From the NCBI GenBank assembly GCA_013140785.1, contig JABFRZ010000682.1, positions 1 to 28,639 of the forward strand: DNA of 28,639 nucleotides, read 5' to 3'. This document shows, in pieces, positions 8,939 through 17,229 of this stretch (the stretch's first letter is position 1; every line of letters starts with the position of its first letter). Position numbers and translations under genes: made by a program. Origin of the DNA: Planctomycetota bacterium. GTDB taxonomy: Bacteria > Planctomycetota > UBA1135 > GCA-002686595. The notes below the pieces were generated by a model. It saw only the letters and a program-made list of their open reading frames with translations. It was not told the DNA's origin and ran no database searches.

Positions 8939-10126
8939 GTGAGCGTCCGGCGCATCGCCCCACGATGGATCGTGGCCTTGGCTGTCCTGGCGGCCGGTGA
9001 CTGGCTGCTGGGGAGAGCGCTCCTCGGCGACGGCCTGTTCCTCGCTCGGCCCGTGGCCCCCTTCGATCCGCCGCTGTTCTCGTCATCCCAGCGCGCGGCG
9101 TTGGCGTACATCGAGGGAGAGCTCGCGGGCTCCAAGCCGAAGACGGGCAAGTTCGACTCCGAGCTGGGCTGGTGCAACTCTCCCATGAGCGGGTTCGGAG
9201 AGTTCACCTACGATTGGGCCGGCGCGCGCATCGGTGTGGCGCCACTTGAGCGCGTGAAGGTGCCCGGGACGAGGCGCGTCGTGGCGGTCGGTTGCTCGAT
9301 GACACACGGCGAGGAGGTTGGCGCCGCAGAGTCGTGGTGCGCGCAGCTAGACGCGCAACTCGAGCGTCTGGAGGTCGCGAATCTCGGCGTCGCGGCCTAC
9401 GGCATCGATCAAGCGCTGCTGCGGCTGCGACGGGACGGCTGGCCGCTCGAACCCGACGAGGTCTGGCTCGGCATCCTGCCTCAGGCTGCGCTGCGCATGA
9501 CCACGCTCTTCCGGCCCCTGCTCGACCATTGGTCGCTCGACGTGGCCTTCAAGCCGCGCTTCCGGCTCGGCTCCGCAGGCGCCCTCGAGCTCGTGCCCAA
9601 TCCCGCGCGTACCCTGGCCCAAGCCGCGAGCCTCTTGCGCGACCAGGGGCTCTTCATGCAGGCCCTCGGGGAGGACGACCCCTGGGTGGCGCGCGCTCCA
9701 CTTGCCTACGCGCCGCGTGGCTCGAGTTGGACGCACGGGTCGTTCACGGCCAGACTGATCCTGACCGTGGTGGAGAGGAGCGGCCGGAGGCTCGAGGCGA
9801 CCTTCGATGAGCACAGCGAATTCGGAAGACTCCACTCGGCCATCGTGCGCACGATGGCGGGTGAGTGCGCGGCGCGGAGCGTGGCCTTTCGAGTGATCGT
9901 CCTGCCCGGTCCTGACGATCTCGAGCAGCGCCGGGGCGCTGGTCGAGGCTATTGGGAGGACTGGGTCGAACGCATGCGAGCGCAAGGGACGAGCGTCCTG
10001 GATCTCGCTCCGGATCTGAGCCGGTTGCAGGACGAGGGCAGACATCCGTTCGCGCCGGGTGGCCACTACACGCCGGAAGCCAGCAAGGTCGTTGCCAAGA
10101 TGCTGGCTGCGGAACTCGTTCGCTGA
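8939..10126 (+). CDS. SGNH/GDSL-type hydrolase, membrane anchored or secreted
   Basis: The frame opens with GTG at 8939, 10 bp after the CxxC gene, and no ATG fits as well; the product is 395 residues. An N-terminal hydrophobic segment (WIVALAVLAAGDWLLG) suggests a signal anchor. RRVVAVGCSMTHGEEVG carries the likely catalytic Ser120 in the block I position (GCS replacing GDS). VANLGVAAYGIDQALLRL is the block II region. GGHYTPEASKVVAKML near the C-terminus supplies the likely catalytic His376. SGNH enzymes hydrolyse or transfer acyl esters, often on glycans or lipids. The compact spacing suggests cotranscription with the amidohydrolase genes. The substrate is unknown. Confidence 0.82.
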   Translation: MSVRRIAPRWIVALAVLAAGDWLLGRALLGDGLFLARPVAPFDPPLFSSSQRAALAYIEGELAGSKPKTGKFDSELGWCNSPMSGFGEFTYDWAGARIGVAPLERVKVPGTRRVVAVGCSMTHGEEVGAAESWCAQLDAQLERLEVANLGVAAYGIDQALLRLRRDGWPLEPDEVWLGILPQAALRMTTLFRPLLDHWSLDVAFKPRFRLGSAGALELVPNPARTLAQAASLLRDQGLFMQALGEDDPWVARAPLAYAPRGSSWTHGSFTARLILTVVERSGRRLEATFDEHSEFGRLHSAIVRTMAGECAARSVAFRVIVLPGPDDLEQRRGAGRGYWEDWVERMRAQGTSVLDLAPDLSRLQDEGRHPFAPGGHYTPEASKVVAKMLAAELVR

Positions 10127-10276
10127 GGCACTTCGTGGCGCGGTCGTTCGATACCCGTCGGCGGCGCGTCTGGCCAGCGACGATCCATCACGCCGCCTAG
10201 TTCTCGATACCTGCGAGACGGGACACTAGGCTGCGCGCCCTTCGCGGTCTTCACCAACCCATTCGATCGGATCTAC

Positions 10277-11101
10277 ATGGAGGAGCGACGCTTCCAAGCG
10301 GTCAAGGCGTACCGGAACGAAGCCTTCCTCAACAGCAAGTCGGCCAGGGCCCTGCGCATCCTGGCCGAGTACCTGGAGCCCGAGGCGCGCTTCGAGGAGT
10401 TGCGCATCCGCGACACGATCGTGGTCTTCGGCAGCTCGCGCATCCTTTCGCGCGAGGAAGCTACGACGCGCCTGGCCGAGGCCGAGCGCACCGGCAAGGA
10501 CCTCGAGAAGGTGCGGAAGCAGTTCGAGCTCTCGCGCTACTACGAGGATACGCGCGAGCTCGCCAGCCGACTCACGACCTGGTCGAAGGGGCTGTCGGGT
10601 ACCGACCGGCGCTTCGTGATCTGCTCGGGCGGCGGCCCCGGCATCATGGAGGCGGCCAACCGTGGCGCTTCCGAGGCCCGCGGCGAGAACATCGGACTGA
10701 ACATCTCCATTCCCCAGGAGCAGAACGAGAACCCCTACATCACCCGGCGTCTGGCCTTCGAGTTCCACTACTTCTTCATGCGGAAGTACTGGTTCGCCTA
10801 CCTGGCCAAGGCCTTCGTGATCATGCCGGGGGGCTTCGGCACGCTGGACGAGTTCATGGAGATCCTGACCCTCATCCAGACGCAGCGCATCCGCAAGAAG
10901 TGCGCGCTGGTGCTCTACGGGACCGACTACTGGGAGCGCGTGCTCAAGTTCGAGCCGTTCGTCGAGTTCAGCACGATCGACCCGAAGGACCTGGCGCTGT
11001 TCCATCGCTCGGACTCGGTGGACGATGCGTTCGACCACCTCACGTCGTGGCTGACGCGCAACGTCCTGCACGACGACAGCGCTCCAGGTGGATCACGCTG
11101 A
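10277..11101 (+). CDS. LOG-family (TIGR00730-type) Rossmann-fold protein
   Basis: This 274-residue protein has the full LOG signature: FGSSR at residues 51-55, CSGGGPGIMEAANRGASEA at about 116-134, an RK pair near 169-170 and PGGFGTLDE at 184-192. LOG proteins are nucleotide 5'-monophosphate phosphoribohydrolases, known for releasing cytokinin bases, and the PGGxGTxxE and Arg/Lys residues form the active site. It is longer than the usual LOG length of about 190 residues, with an N-terminal extension and a charged insertion around residues 60-110. This is the larger bacterial subtype, whose natural substrate is often unproven. It appears monocistronic. Upstream, 10127-10276 is non-coding and holds the promoter-like ACACTAGG element. 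It converges with the lipoprotein gene at 20 bp. Confidence 0.93.
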   Translation: MEERRFQAVKAYRNEAFLNSKSARALRILAEYLEPEARFEELRIRDTIVVFGSSRILSREEATTRLAEAERTGKDLEKVRKQFELSRYYEDTRELASRLTTWSKGLSGTDRRFVICSGGGPGIMEAANRGASEARGENIGLNISIPQEQNENPYITRRLAFEFHYFFMRKYWFAYLAKAFVIMPGGFGTLDEFMEILTLIQTQRIRKKCALVLYGTDYWERVLKFEPFVEFSTIDPKDLALFHRSDSVDDAFDHLTSWLTRNVLHDDSAPGGSR

Positions 11102-11121
11102 CCTTGGTGGCCCTCGGGCCG

Positions 11122-11616
11122 CTAGTCGCCGACGTACCCCAGGCCTTTGAGCGTATCGAGGGCGCCCGAATCGCCGCTCGACTGCGCGCGCTTGACCAGG
11201 TCCTTGCCCAGGGCGTCGAGATGGGGCGACTTCGGAAAGGTCGCGGTGCCTAGCTTGAGGACCTCGATGGCCTCTTCCAGCTTCCCGGCGTCACCCAGAC
11301 GGCCAGCGATCATGCTGAAGTCGGAGTCCGTGACCTGGCTCGGGCTCGCCTTGGCGAACTCGATGAACTCGTTCTTCGCCCGAGGAGCGTCGAGCCGGGT
11401 CCGTGCCTGGATCAGGCCCATCTTGGCGCGCTTCCAATCCTCGTGGGCCGTGTCCTGGCCGAGCTGCACGAGCGCCTTCTCGTAGCTCTCCGCGGCGTCC
11501 TCGTACTTCCCGGAGTTGAGCGCCTTGGAGCCCGCGTCGGTCAGGGCCCGAGGATCGGAAGTCCCGCATCCGGGCAGGAGGCACAGGGCGATGGCGGCGA
11601 ACGGACGAAGAGTCAT
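11122..11616 (-). CDS. Small TPR-like lipoprotein ending in the KGLGYVGD tail
   Basis: I place the start at the ATG at 11614-11616, which follows an AGGA ribosome site and opens a lipoprotein signal peptide with lipobox LLPGC (Cys17); the product is 164 residues. The mature protein is helical with tetratricopeptide-like spacing, for example GKYEDAAESYEKALVQLG and GKLEEAIEVLKLGTATFPKSPH. The C-terminus, LDTLKGLGYVGD, closely matches the tails of the two RHH-like proteins encoded at 11792 and 19436. It is divergent from the sulfur/AlkP operon across 175 bp, so it may be co-regulated with it. The role is unknown; a periplasmic protein-binding function is plausible from the repeats alone. Confidence 0.85.
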   Translation of the reverse strand: MTLRPFAAIALCLLPGCGTSDPRALTDAGSKALNSGKYEDAAESYEKALVQLGQDTAHEDWKRAKMGLIQARTRLDAPRAKNEFIEFAKASPSQVTDSDFSMIAGRLGDAGKLEEAIEVLKLGTATFPKSPHLDALGKDLVKRAQSSGDSGALDTLKGLGYVGD

Positions 11617-11701
11617 GGCTGAATTCCTGGGAACGGCTTCAACGCGAGATCGACCAGTACGCGGCGCGGAGGCGAGGGCGACTTGCCCGAGCACACGGAA
11701 C

Positions 11702-11728
11702 GCCCAACCCGGCTGCAAGGAGTTGGGC
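11702..11728. promoter_or_regulatory. Inverted repeat, candidate operator upstream of the RHH/sat operon promoter
   Basis: GCCCAAC (11702-11708) and GTTGGGC (11722-11728) form a perfect 7-bp inverted repeat with 13 bp between the arms, so the half-site centres lie about two helical turns apart. The repeat ends 8 bp before the -35-like TTGACT and sits in the divergent gap with the lipoprotein gene. The first gene downstream encodes an RHH-like protein, so autoregulation is a natural hypothesis. No binding evidence is available. Confidence 0.45.
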
Positions 11729-11736
11729 ATTCGGCG

Positions 11737-11765
11737 TTGACTCACCTCTGGGCGGACACTCTATT
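11737..11765 (+). promoter_or_regulatory. Sigma-70-type promoter candidate for the RHH-sat operon
   Basis: TTGACT (11737-11742) and TCTATT (11760-11765) are separated by exactly 17 bp, and each matches the primary-sigma consensus well for such GC-rich DNA. The start codon of the RHH-like gene follows about 26 bp after the -10 element. Confidence 0.55.
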
Positions 11766-11791
11766 GGGAGCGCTCGAAGAGTGCGATTGGA

Positions 11792-12037
11792 GTGCCGAGA
11801 AGAGAATTCCCTTCCTTGCGAGAGTCCAAGGTCACCGTCAAGATCCCGCGCCCCCTGTACCGCAGGGTCAAGCTGGTCGTGGAAGGCTCCGGCTTCAACT
11901 CGCCGACGGACTTCATCGTCTACGTGCTGCGCGACCTGATGGGTGAAGCCGGCGAAGCCGAGGAGCGCCCGCGCGAGCTCACCCAGGCGGAGCTCGGGGA
12001 CGTGAAGCGAAAGCTGAAGAACCTGGGCTACCTCTGA
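11792..12037 (+). CDS. Small ribbon-helix-helix (CopG-like) protein with KLKNLGYL tail
   Basis: The 81-residue frame starts with GTG at 11792; an in-frame TTG at 11816 is an alternative that keeps the whole conserved part. From residue 12, KVTVKIPRPLYRRVKLVVEG gives a strand followed by a helix. FNSPTDFIVYVLRDLMGE then gives a turn and a second helix, which is the RHH fold order of CopG/Arc-like DNA-binding proteins. After a short acidic linker the chain ends in VKRKLKNLGYL. The second RHH-like protein at 19436 shares FIVxVL and the same tail. It could be a repressor of this operon, or an RHH-derived adaptor whose tail binds another component. It is 32 bp upstream of sat. Confidence 0.75.
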   Translation: MPRREFPSLRESKVTVKIPRPLYRRVKLVVEGSGFNSPTDFIVYVLRDLMGEAGEAEERPRELTQAELGDVKRKLKNLGYL

Positions 12038-12069
12038 ACCGATTCTGCCGATTCGTACCGCCACCTGCC

Positions 12070-13341
12070 ATGCCTACCACCACCCTCATCCGCATCTCGC
12101 CCGTCCATGGCGGGCTGACCCAGCCCGTCTCGCGCATCACGGCCAAGCCCGACCTGGCGGCCTGGTCCAAGCTGGCGACGCTGGACGTCAACGACAACGA
12201 CCGCACTTCGCTCTACCGCATCGGGGATGGGACGCTCTCCCCCCTGACGGGGCCGATGGTCGAGGCCGATTATCGCTCGGTCCTGGACAAGGGCGCGATC
12301 GCACGCGGGGGCAAGAACTGGGCGTGGACCATTCCGATCGTCCTGCCGGTGACGGATGCCGAGGCCGCGAAGCTCAAGCCCGGAACCGAGGTCGCGCTGG
12401 CCTTCGAGGGCAAGGTCTTCGGCAAGCTCGCCGTGCAATCGGTGTTCGCCTGGGACAAGCCGGAGTTCATCCGCGTCGTCTACGGGACGGAGCGTCTCGA
12501 CCATCCGGGTGCGCGCCTGTGGACCTCCGATCCGCGCACCAAGCTGGTGGGCGGTGAGGTCACACTCGCGTCCTTCGTCGATGCGCGCTCGTTCGCGAAG
12601 CGCATCCTGGCCCCGACCGAGACGCGCAAGCTGCTCGAGGCCAAAGGCTACGAGCAGTCGGTTGCCTTCCAGACGCGGAATCCCCTGCACCGCGCGCACG
12701 AGTACGCACTCGTCTACGGCGCGGAGACGATCCTGCGCAAGACCGGCAAGAAGACCGGGGTGATCCTGAATCCGCTGGTGGGACAGCTGAAGGGCGACGA
12801 CGTTCCCGCCGACGTCCGCATGCAGACCTACGAGGCCTTGGTCGATGGGAAATTCCTGGGCCAGGGCGACATGGACGAGGCGCTGTGGCGGTCCAAGGTC
12901 CAGGACCTGAACGCTCAGCTGCACCTGATCGGCCTCGACTTGCGCATGTACTACGGCGGCCCGCGCGAGGCGGTCATGCACGCGATCTACCGACAGAACC
13001 TCGGGTTCACACACTTCATCGTGGGCCGCAAGCACGCCGACGCGCCCTACGACGACAAGAGCGCGATCTGGGGTGACTTCGACGCCCAGGAGATATTCAA
13101 ACACCTCGGCGGCGAACTCTCGATCCAGACCGTCAACGTGGGCTTCGCGGCCTACTTCGAGGAGATCGGCCGCGTCGGTCTGGTGGAGGACAACAAGGGC
13201 AAGACCCAGGTCTCCATCTCCGGTACGAAGATCCGCGAGATCCTCGGCCAGGGTGAGCTGCCCGACGCGCGCGTCATGCGCCCTTCGACGGCCAAGGTGC
13301 TCGCCGCCTACTATCAGAAGGTCGACAAGGAGCGGAAGTAG
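12070..13341 (+). CDS. sat: Sulfate adenylyltransferase (ATP sulfurylase, homomeric type)
   Basis: This 423-residue enzyme belongs to the homomeric ATP sulfurylase family, which makes adenosine 5'-phosphosulfate (APS) from ATP and sulfate in the cytoplasm. The nucleotide/sulfate motif FQTRNPLHRAHE is at residues 200-211, GGPREAVMHAIYRQNLG is at about 296-312, and the late SISGTKIREIL element is present. The usual GRDHAG motif reads GRKHAD (319-324), an uncommon charge reversal in a conserved loop. The chain is separate from APS kinase, not fused. It stands between the RHH-like gene (32 bp) and a Thr-type AlkP gene (11 bp), with cysC next, so the operon is set up for PAPS synthesis. No reductive sulfate-assimilation genes are nearby. 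Confidence 0.96.
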   Translation: MPTTTLIRISPVHGGLTQPVSRITAKPDLAAWSKLATLDVNDNDRTSLYRIGDGTLSPLTGPMVEADYRSVLDKGAIARGGKNWAWTIPIVLPVTDAEAAKLKPGTEVALAFEGKVFGKLAVQSVFAWDKPEFIRVVYGTERLDHPGARLWTSDPRTKLVGGEVTLASFVDARSFAKRILAPTETRKLLEAKGYEQSVAFQTRNPLHRAHEYALVYGAETILRKTGKKTGVILNPLVGQLKGDDVPADVRMQTYEALVDGKFLGQGDMDEALWRSKVQDLNAQLHLIGLDLRMYYGGPREAVMHAIYRQNLGFTHFIVGRKHADAPYDDKSAIWGDFDAQEIFKHLGGELSIQTVNVGFAAYFEEIGRVGLVEDNKGKTQVSISGTKIREILGQGELPDARVMRPSTAKVLAAYYQKVDKERK

Positions 13342-13352
13342 CCGCAGCCACG

Positions 13353-14306
13353 ATGGGTGTCTTCGATCTCTTCAAGAAGAAGCAGGCTTCGTCCTCCCGC
13401 CCGCCGGCCAAGCCGATGTCGCGGCCGGGCGGCGGGATGGCGCCGCATCCCGAGCCCAAGGCGAAGAACAACTTCATCATTGTCATCCTCGACTCGTGCC
13501 GCTTCGACTCGTTCGTCGCGGCAGCACCGAAGACGATCCTGAAACTCGGCCCGGTCGAGAAGCGCTTCAGCTACGCAGCCTGGACCGCACCCTCCCACTA
13601 CAACCTCCTCACGGGGCTCCTGCCGCACACGTCGCCCCAGAACGTCTACGCCTCCGAGTACTACAAGGAGGACTTCTTCAACTTCAACCGTCGACTCGGC
13701 GCGCAGGGCATCGACTTCGCGGCCATGGTGCCCGGCCTGTGGATGCCCGAGTTCTTGCGCAACAACCTGGGTTACACGACCCACGCGCGCGTGTCGCTGC
13801 CCGTGCTCAACCCGCGCACGGGCGTGAACCGGTCGTTCGACAGCTTCCAGCTCATGGACAAGCACAACGACATGCGCGCGATGCTGCCGACCATGAAGTT
13901 CTCGCCCGATCGGCCCTCGTTCTACCTGCTCAACGTGGGCGAGACGCACTACCCCTACGCCAAGCCCGACGAGGACTCCTCGATGTGGCCGCGCATCAGC
14001 GGCGTGAATGGCGTCTTCAAGAAGCTGAACGAGGAAGTCGGAGACCCGAACAAGCCCAACTTCAAGGAGACCTTCCAGTTCTTCGACCAGGGGAAGATGG
14101 ACCAGTTGCGCGAGCGCCAGATCGACACCGTGCGCTACCTCGACGGCGTCTTCGCCGAGCTGTACGACATGGTACCCAAGGATACGTACATCATCGTGAC
14201 GGCCGACCACGGCGAGCTCTTCGGCGAACTCGGCTACTTTGGACACGGCCCGATCATGCACGAAAAGTGCTTCGAGGTGCCCTACCTCGAGGGCAAGATC
14301 CGCTAG
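13353..14306 (+). CDS. AlkP-superfamily (sulfatase-like) hydrolase/transferase with Thr nucleophile position
   Basis: This 317-residue protein has a short charged N-terminus without a signal peptide, so it is probably cytoplasmic. The metal-site strand FIIVILDSCRFD has Asp47. WTAPSHYNLLTGLLPHTSP aligns with the sulfatase signature C/S-x-P-S-R, with Thr78 at the nucleophile position and His in place of Arg. VTADHGELFGE supplies Asp285 and His286, and GHGPIMHEK supplies His298. Threonine at that position is typical of phosphatase, phosphodiesterase or phosphoglycerol-transferase members and argues against formylglycine sulfatase chemistry. It is encoded 11 bp after sat and 31 bp before cysC. 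Its location inside the PAPS-forming genes suggests action on a phosphorylated or sulfated nucleotide or glycan intermediate, but the substrate is unknown. Confidence 0.85.
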   Translation: MGVFDLFKKKQASSSRPPAKPMSRPGGGMAPHPEPKAKNNFIIVILDSCRFDSFVAAAPKTILKLGPVEKRFSYAAWTAPSHYNLLTGLLPHTSPQNVYASEYYKEDFFNFNRRLGAQGIDFAAMVPGLWMPEFLRNNLGYTTHARVSLPVLNPRTGVNRSFDSFQLMDKHNDMRAMLPTMKFSPDRPSFYLLNVGETHYPYAKPDEDSSMWPRISGVNGVFKKLNEEVGDPNKPNFKETFQFFDQGKMDQLRERQIDTVRYLDGVFAELYDMVPKDTYIIVTADHGELFGELGYFGHGPIMHEKCFEVPYLEGKIR

Positions 14307-14337
14307 GAGAAACCCCATCCAACCCGCCCACAGGACA

Positions 14338-14898
14338 ATGAACGCCATCGACAAGGGACTCACTCTCTGGTTCACCGGTCTCTCCGGGAGCGGCAAGAGC
14401 ACGCTTGCGACCTACCTCGCCCCCAAGCTGAAGGAGCTCGGCAAGAAGGTCGAGATTCTCGACGGCGACGAAGTGCGCGAGAACCTCAGCAAGGGCCTGG
14501 GCTTCTCCAAGGAGGATCGCGACACGAACATCCGCCGCATCGGCTTCGTCGCCAACATGCTGGCGCGCAACGGTGTCGTGGCGATCACGGCCGCGATCTC
14601 GCCCTACAAGGACGTACGCAACGAGGCACGTTCGAAGGCCCAGGCCGCCTTCGTCGAGGTCTACGTGGAGTGCCCGATCGACGTGCTCGAGGACCGCGAC
14701 ACCAAGGGCCTGTACAAGAAAGCCAAGGCCGGCATCATCAAGAACTTCACGGGCATCAGCGATCCCTACGAGGCGCCGGAGAATCCTGAGGTCACGGTTG
14801 ATACCTCGAAGGAGACCATCGAGCAATCGGCCGACAAGATCCTCGCGTACCTGCGCAAGCGCGGGCTCGTGCCCGATGCGGCGCCTGCACGCCGCTAG
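14338..14898 (+). CDS. cysC: Adenylyl-sulfate kinase (APS kinase)
   Basis: This 186-residue enzyme phosphorylates APS with ATP to give PAPS. The P-loop GLSGSGKST is at residues 14-22. DGDEVRENLSKGLGFSKEDR is the APS-binding segment, AISPYKDVRNEAR carries the conserved Ser and Arg, and FTGISDPYEAPENPEV is the substrate lid. I use the ATG at 14338 because it matches the family N-terminus; the upstream open frame overlaps the AlkP gene without similarity. The length is typical for stand-alone CysC. Together with sat it completes PAPS synthesis. The next gene follows after 176 bp that carry a promoter-like element, so the AlkP pair could also be transcribed separately. Confidence 0.97.
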   Translation: MNAIDKGLTLWFTGLSGSGKSTLATYLAPKLKELGKKVEILDGDEVRENLSKGLGFSKEDRDTNIRRIGFVANMLARNGVVAITAAISPYKDVRNEARSKAQAAFVEVYVECPIDVLEDRDTKGLYKKAKAGIIKNFTGISDPYEAPENPEVTVDTSKETIEQSADKILAYLRKRGLVPDAAPARR

Positions 14899-15022
14899 AG
14901 CTACGAGAAGGTCTGATTGCTCGTGGCAGGGCCTTGCGGACGAGTCCCGACCTCCCGACCGTGTGGCCGTACACCGACCTCCATCGGTTGGTGCGGCTTC
15001 AGCAGCGCTGTTTCTTCGTCGA

Positions 15023-15028
15023 TACACT
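15023..15028 (+). promoter_or_regulatory. -10-like element upstream of the AlkP pair
   Basis: TACACT followed by GGGCGCC lies 46 bp before the ATG at 15075, inside the 176-bp gap after cysC. A similar ACACT-plus-GG element occurs before three other genes in the window. No good -35 is visible, so the call is tentative. Confidence 0.3.
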
Positions 15029-15074
15029 GGGCGCCCCTCCTCGCCCGATCGACGAGCCGTCCTCAACCGTCCCC

Positions 15075-17222
15075 ATGCCTGCCTCGAAGCGGTTTCTACG
15101 CTCGGCCGTCTTGACCGTGGCCGCAGCAGCCTTGTCGGCTGCGCCCGCTTCGGCCTACATCGGACCCGGCGCCGGCTTTGCCGCAGCGGGCAGCGTCCTA
15201 ATCCTGTTGGGGACGTTCCTCCTGGCCTTCGGGATCGTGCTGATCTGGCCCGTGAAGGTGGTGGTGCGGCTGTTCGTGCGACGCGGGAAGACCAAGCCCA
15301 AGGTCAAGCGCTTGGTCGTGGTCGGCCTCGACGGTTTCGACCCGGGCCTCGCGAAGGACTTCGCCGCGCAAGGTTTGATGCCGAACTTCGATCGGCTCGC
15401 GAAAGAGGGCTGCTTCCACCCGCTCGGGACCGCCTATCCCTCCATCTCCCCTGTCGCATGGTCGAGTTTCGCGACCGGAGTCGATGCCTCGCGGCACAAC
15501 ATCTACGACTTCCTCACTCGCGACCCATGTAACTACCTGCCGGTCCTGTCATCGACCGACATCCGTGCCCTGCCGCGCACCCTGAACCTCGGGCTCGCGA
15601 AGGTGCCTTTCGGTCAGCGCACGGTCTATCGTCTCCTGCAGAAGAGCCAGCCGTTCTGGAAACTGCTCGGTGCGCAAGGGGTTTGGTCGTCCATCATCCG
15701 CGTCCCGATCACGTTCCCTCCGCAGAAGTTCAAGAACGGGACTCTGCTCGCCGGCATGTGCGTGCCCGACCTGCAGGGGACGCAAGGCTCGTTTTCGTTC
15801 TATTCGACGAAGGAGCGCAAGGACAAGCACATTGGTGGGCAGCAGTATCAGATCCGCCTCAAGGACGGACGGGTCGAGTCGAAGCTGACAGGGCCTCCTG
15901 GAAAGGATGGCCACGCGATGAAGTGCCCCTTCGTTGCGCGGTTCGACGCGGCCTCCAGGAAGGTCACCTTCGAGGTCGGGTCGGCGAAGGCCGTGGTTGG
16001 CGAGCGCGAGTACACGCCGTGGCTGACGATCCCGTTCGAGGGCTGCACGGGCATCGCGCGCTTCTACGTGCAGACCTGGGCCGAGGGGGAGGTGGAGATC
16101 TACGCTACCCCCATCAACATCGATCCGAATGCCCCAGCGATGCCTATCTCGCACCCCTTCGTCTACGCCATCTATCTGGCGAAGATGATGGGCCCCTACG
16201 CGACCCTCGGTCTCGCGGAGGATACCTGGGCGCTCAACGAGCGTCTGATCGATGAAGAAGCGTTCCTGAAGCAGTCGTGGCTGATCTTCGAGGAGCGCAA
16301 GAGGATGCTGTGGGACGTGCTGGAGAAGACGAAGAGAGGCTTCGTCACGGTGGTGTTCGACACCACCGATCGCATCTCTCACATGTTCTACCGCTACCTC
16401 GATCCGTCGCACCCAGCCAACAAGGGCAAGGACGTCGAGAAGCACAAGCACGTCATCCGCGACCTCTACGCGAAGATGGACTCGTTCCTGGCCGAGGTGC
16501 GCGCGAAGGTCGGCAACGACCCCGACACGATCCTGATGGTCATCTCCGACCACGGCTTCTGCAACTTCCGCCGAGGCGTGAACCTCAACACGTGGCTCAA
16601 GCAGGAGGGCTACCTCGTCCTCAAGGAAGGCAAGGAGACTTCCGGTGACTGGTTCGCGCAGGTGGACTGGGAGAAGACGCGCGCATTCACACTCGGCCTG
16701 ACCGGCATTTTTGTCAACCGCAAGGGCCGCGAGGCGAAGGGCACGGTCGAGCCGGGCCCGGAGCTGGACAAGCTGTGCGCGGAGATCAAGGCCAAGCTCG
16801 AGAAGCTGACCGACCCTCAGACGGGCGAGCGCGTCGTGAAGGAAGCCTTTCTCACGCGCCAGATCCACAGCGGGCCCTACGCCGACATGGCCCCCGAGCT
16901 ACTTGTTGGCTATCACCGAGGTTTCAGGCACTCCTGGGACTGCGCCACGGGCTCCGTCACGAAGGAGGTCTTCACCGACAACACCAAGTCATGGTCGGGT
17001 GATCACTGTGTCGATCCGCGTCTGGTGCCAGGGGTCTTCTGGTGCAACAGGAGGATCGGCCTCAACGATCCGAACCTGCTAGATATCGCCCCGACCGCGC
17101 TCGATCTCTTCGGGGTGGAGACGCCCCGCTACATGCAGGGACGGAAGTTGTTCGAAGTCGCGGGCGCGCCGGTTGCCGACCGGGGTGCGAAAAAGGAACA
17201 GGAGCTCGTCGCCACCAAGTGA
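15075..17222 (+). CDS. Membrane-anchored AlkP-superfamily phosphodiesterase-like protein (paralogue 1)
   Basis: I place the start at the ATG at 15075 because it opens a signal peptide, KRFLRSAVLTVAAAALSAAPASA, giving 715 residues. The mature end begins YIGPGAG and runs into a TM segment (about 38-60) followed by many Lys and Arg residues, so by the positive-inside rule the catalytic domain would face the cytoplasm. RLVVVGLDGFDP gives metal ligand Asp86, SISPVAWSSFATGV gives nucleophile-position Ser125, and VVFDTTDRISHMFYR and VISDHGFCNFRRG add metal ligands. SGDHCVDPRLVPGVFWCN near the C-terminus is probably the last metal-site region. It is paralogous to the next protein, sharing LNTW.....GYLVLKEG and NRKGRE/NLKGRE. 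Hydrolysis of a phosphodiester or similar bond at the membrane is inferred. Confidence 0.87.
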   Translation: MPASKRFLRSAVLTVAAAALSAAPASAYIGPGAGFAAAGSVLILLGTFLLAFGIVLIWPVKVVVRLFVRRGKTKPKVKRLVVVGLDGFDPGLAKDFAAQGLMPNFDRLAKEGCFHPLGTAYPSISPVAWSSFATGVDASRHNIYDFLTRDPCNYLPVLSSTDIRALPRTLNLGLAKVPFGQRTVYRLLQKSQPFWKLLGAQGVWSSIIRVPITFPPQKFKNGTLLAGMCVPDLQGTQGSFSFYSTKERKDKHIGGQQYQIRLKDGRVESKLTGPPGKDGHAMKCPFVARFDAASRKVTFEVGSAKAVVGEREYTPWLTIPFEGCTGIARFYVQTWAEGEVEIYATPINIDPNAPAMPISHPFVYAIYLAKMMGPYATLGLAEDTWALNERLIDEEAFLKQSWLIFEERKRMLWDVLEKTKRGFVTVVFDTTDRISHMFYRYLDPSHPANKGKDVEKHKHVIRDLYAKMDSFLAEVRAKVGNDPDTILMVISDHGFCNFRRGVNLNTWLKQEGYLVLKEGKETSGDWFAQVDWEKTRAFTLGLTGIFVNRKGREAKGTVEPGPELDKLCAEIKAKLEKLTDPQTGERVVKEAFLTRQIHSGPYADMAPELLVGYHRGFRHSWDCATGSVTKEVFTDNTKSWSGDHCVDPRLVPGVFWCNRRIGLNDPNLLDIAPTALDLFGVETPRYMQGRKLFEVAGAPVADRGAKKEQELVATK

Positions 17223-17229
17223 GCACGCG

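Noticed and set aside
11102..11121. Palindrome GGCCCTCGGGCC between the convergent LOG and lipoprotein genes as a bidirectional terminator
   Set aside because: The stem is only 4 to 5 bp with a tiny loop and no T tract, so it is too weak to call.
13580..13630. Formylglycine-type sulfatase signature in the AlkP-like protein after sat
   Set aside because: The nucleophile position is Thr and the Arg is replaced by His, so it does not fit the C/S-x-P-x-R maturation motif.
14975..14992. Short hairpin ACCGA-CCTCCA-TCGGT between cysC and the AlkP pair as a terminator or riboswitch
   Set aside because: A 5-bp stem with no T tract and no other structured elements is expected by chance in GC-rich DNA.
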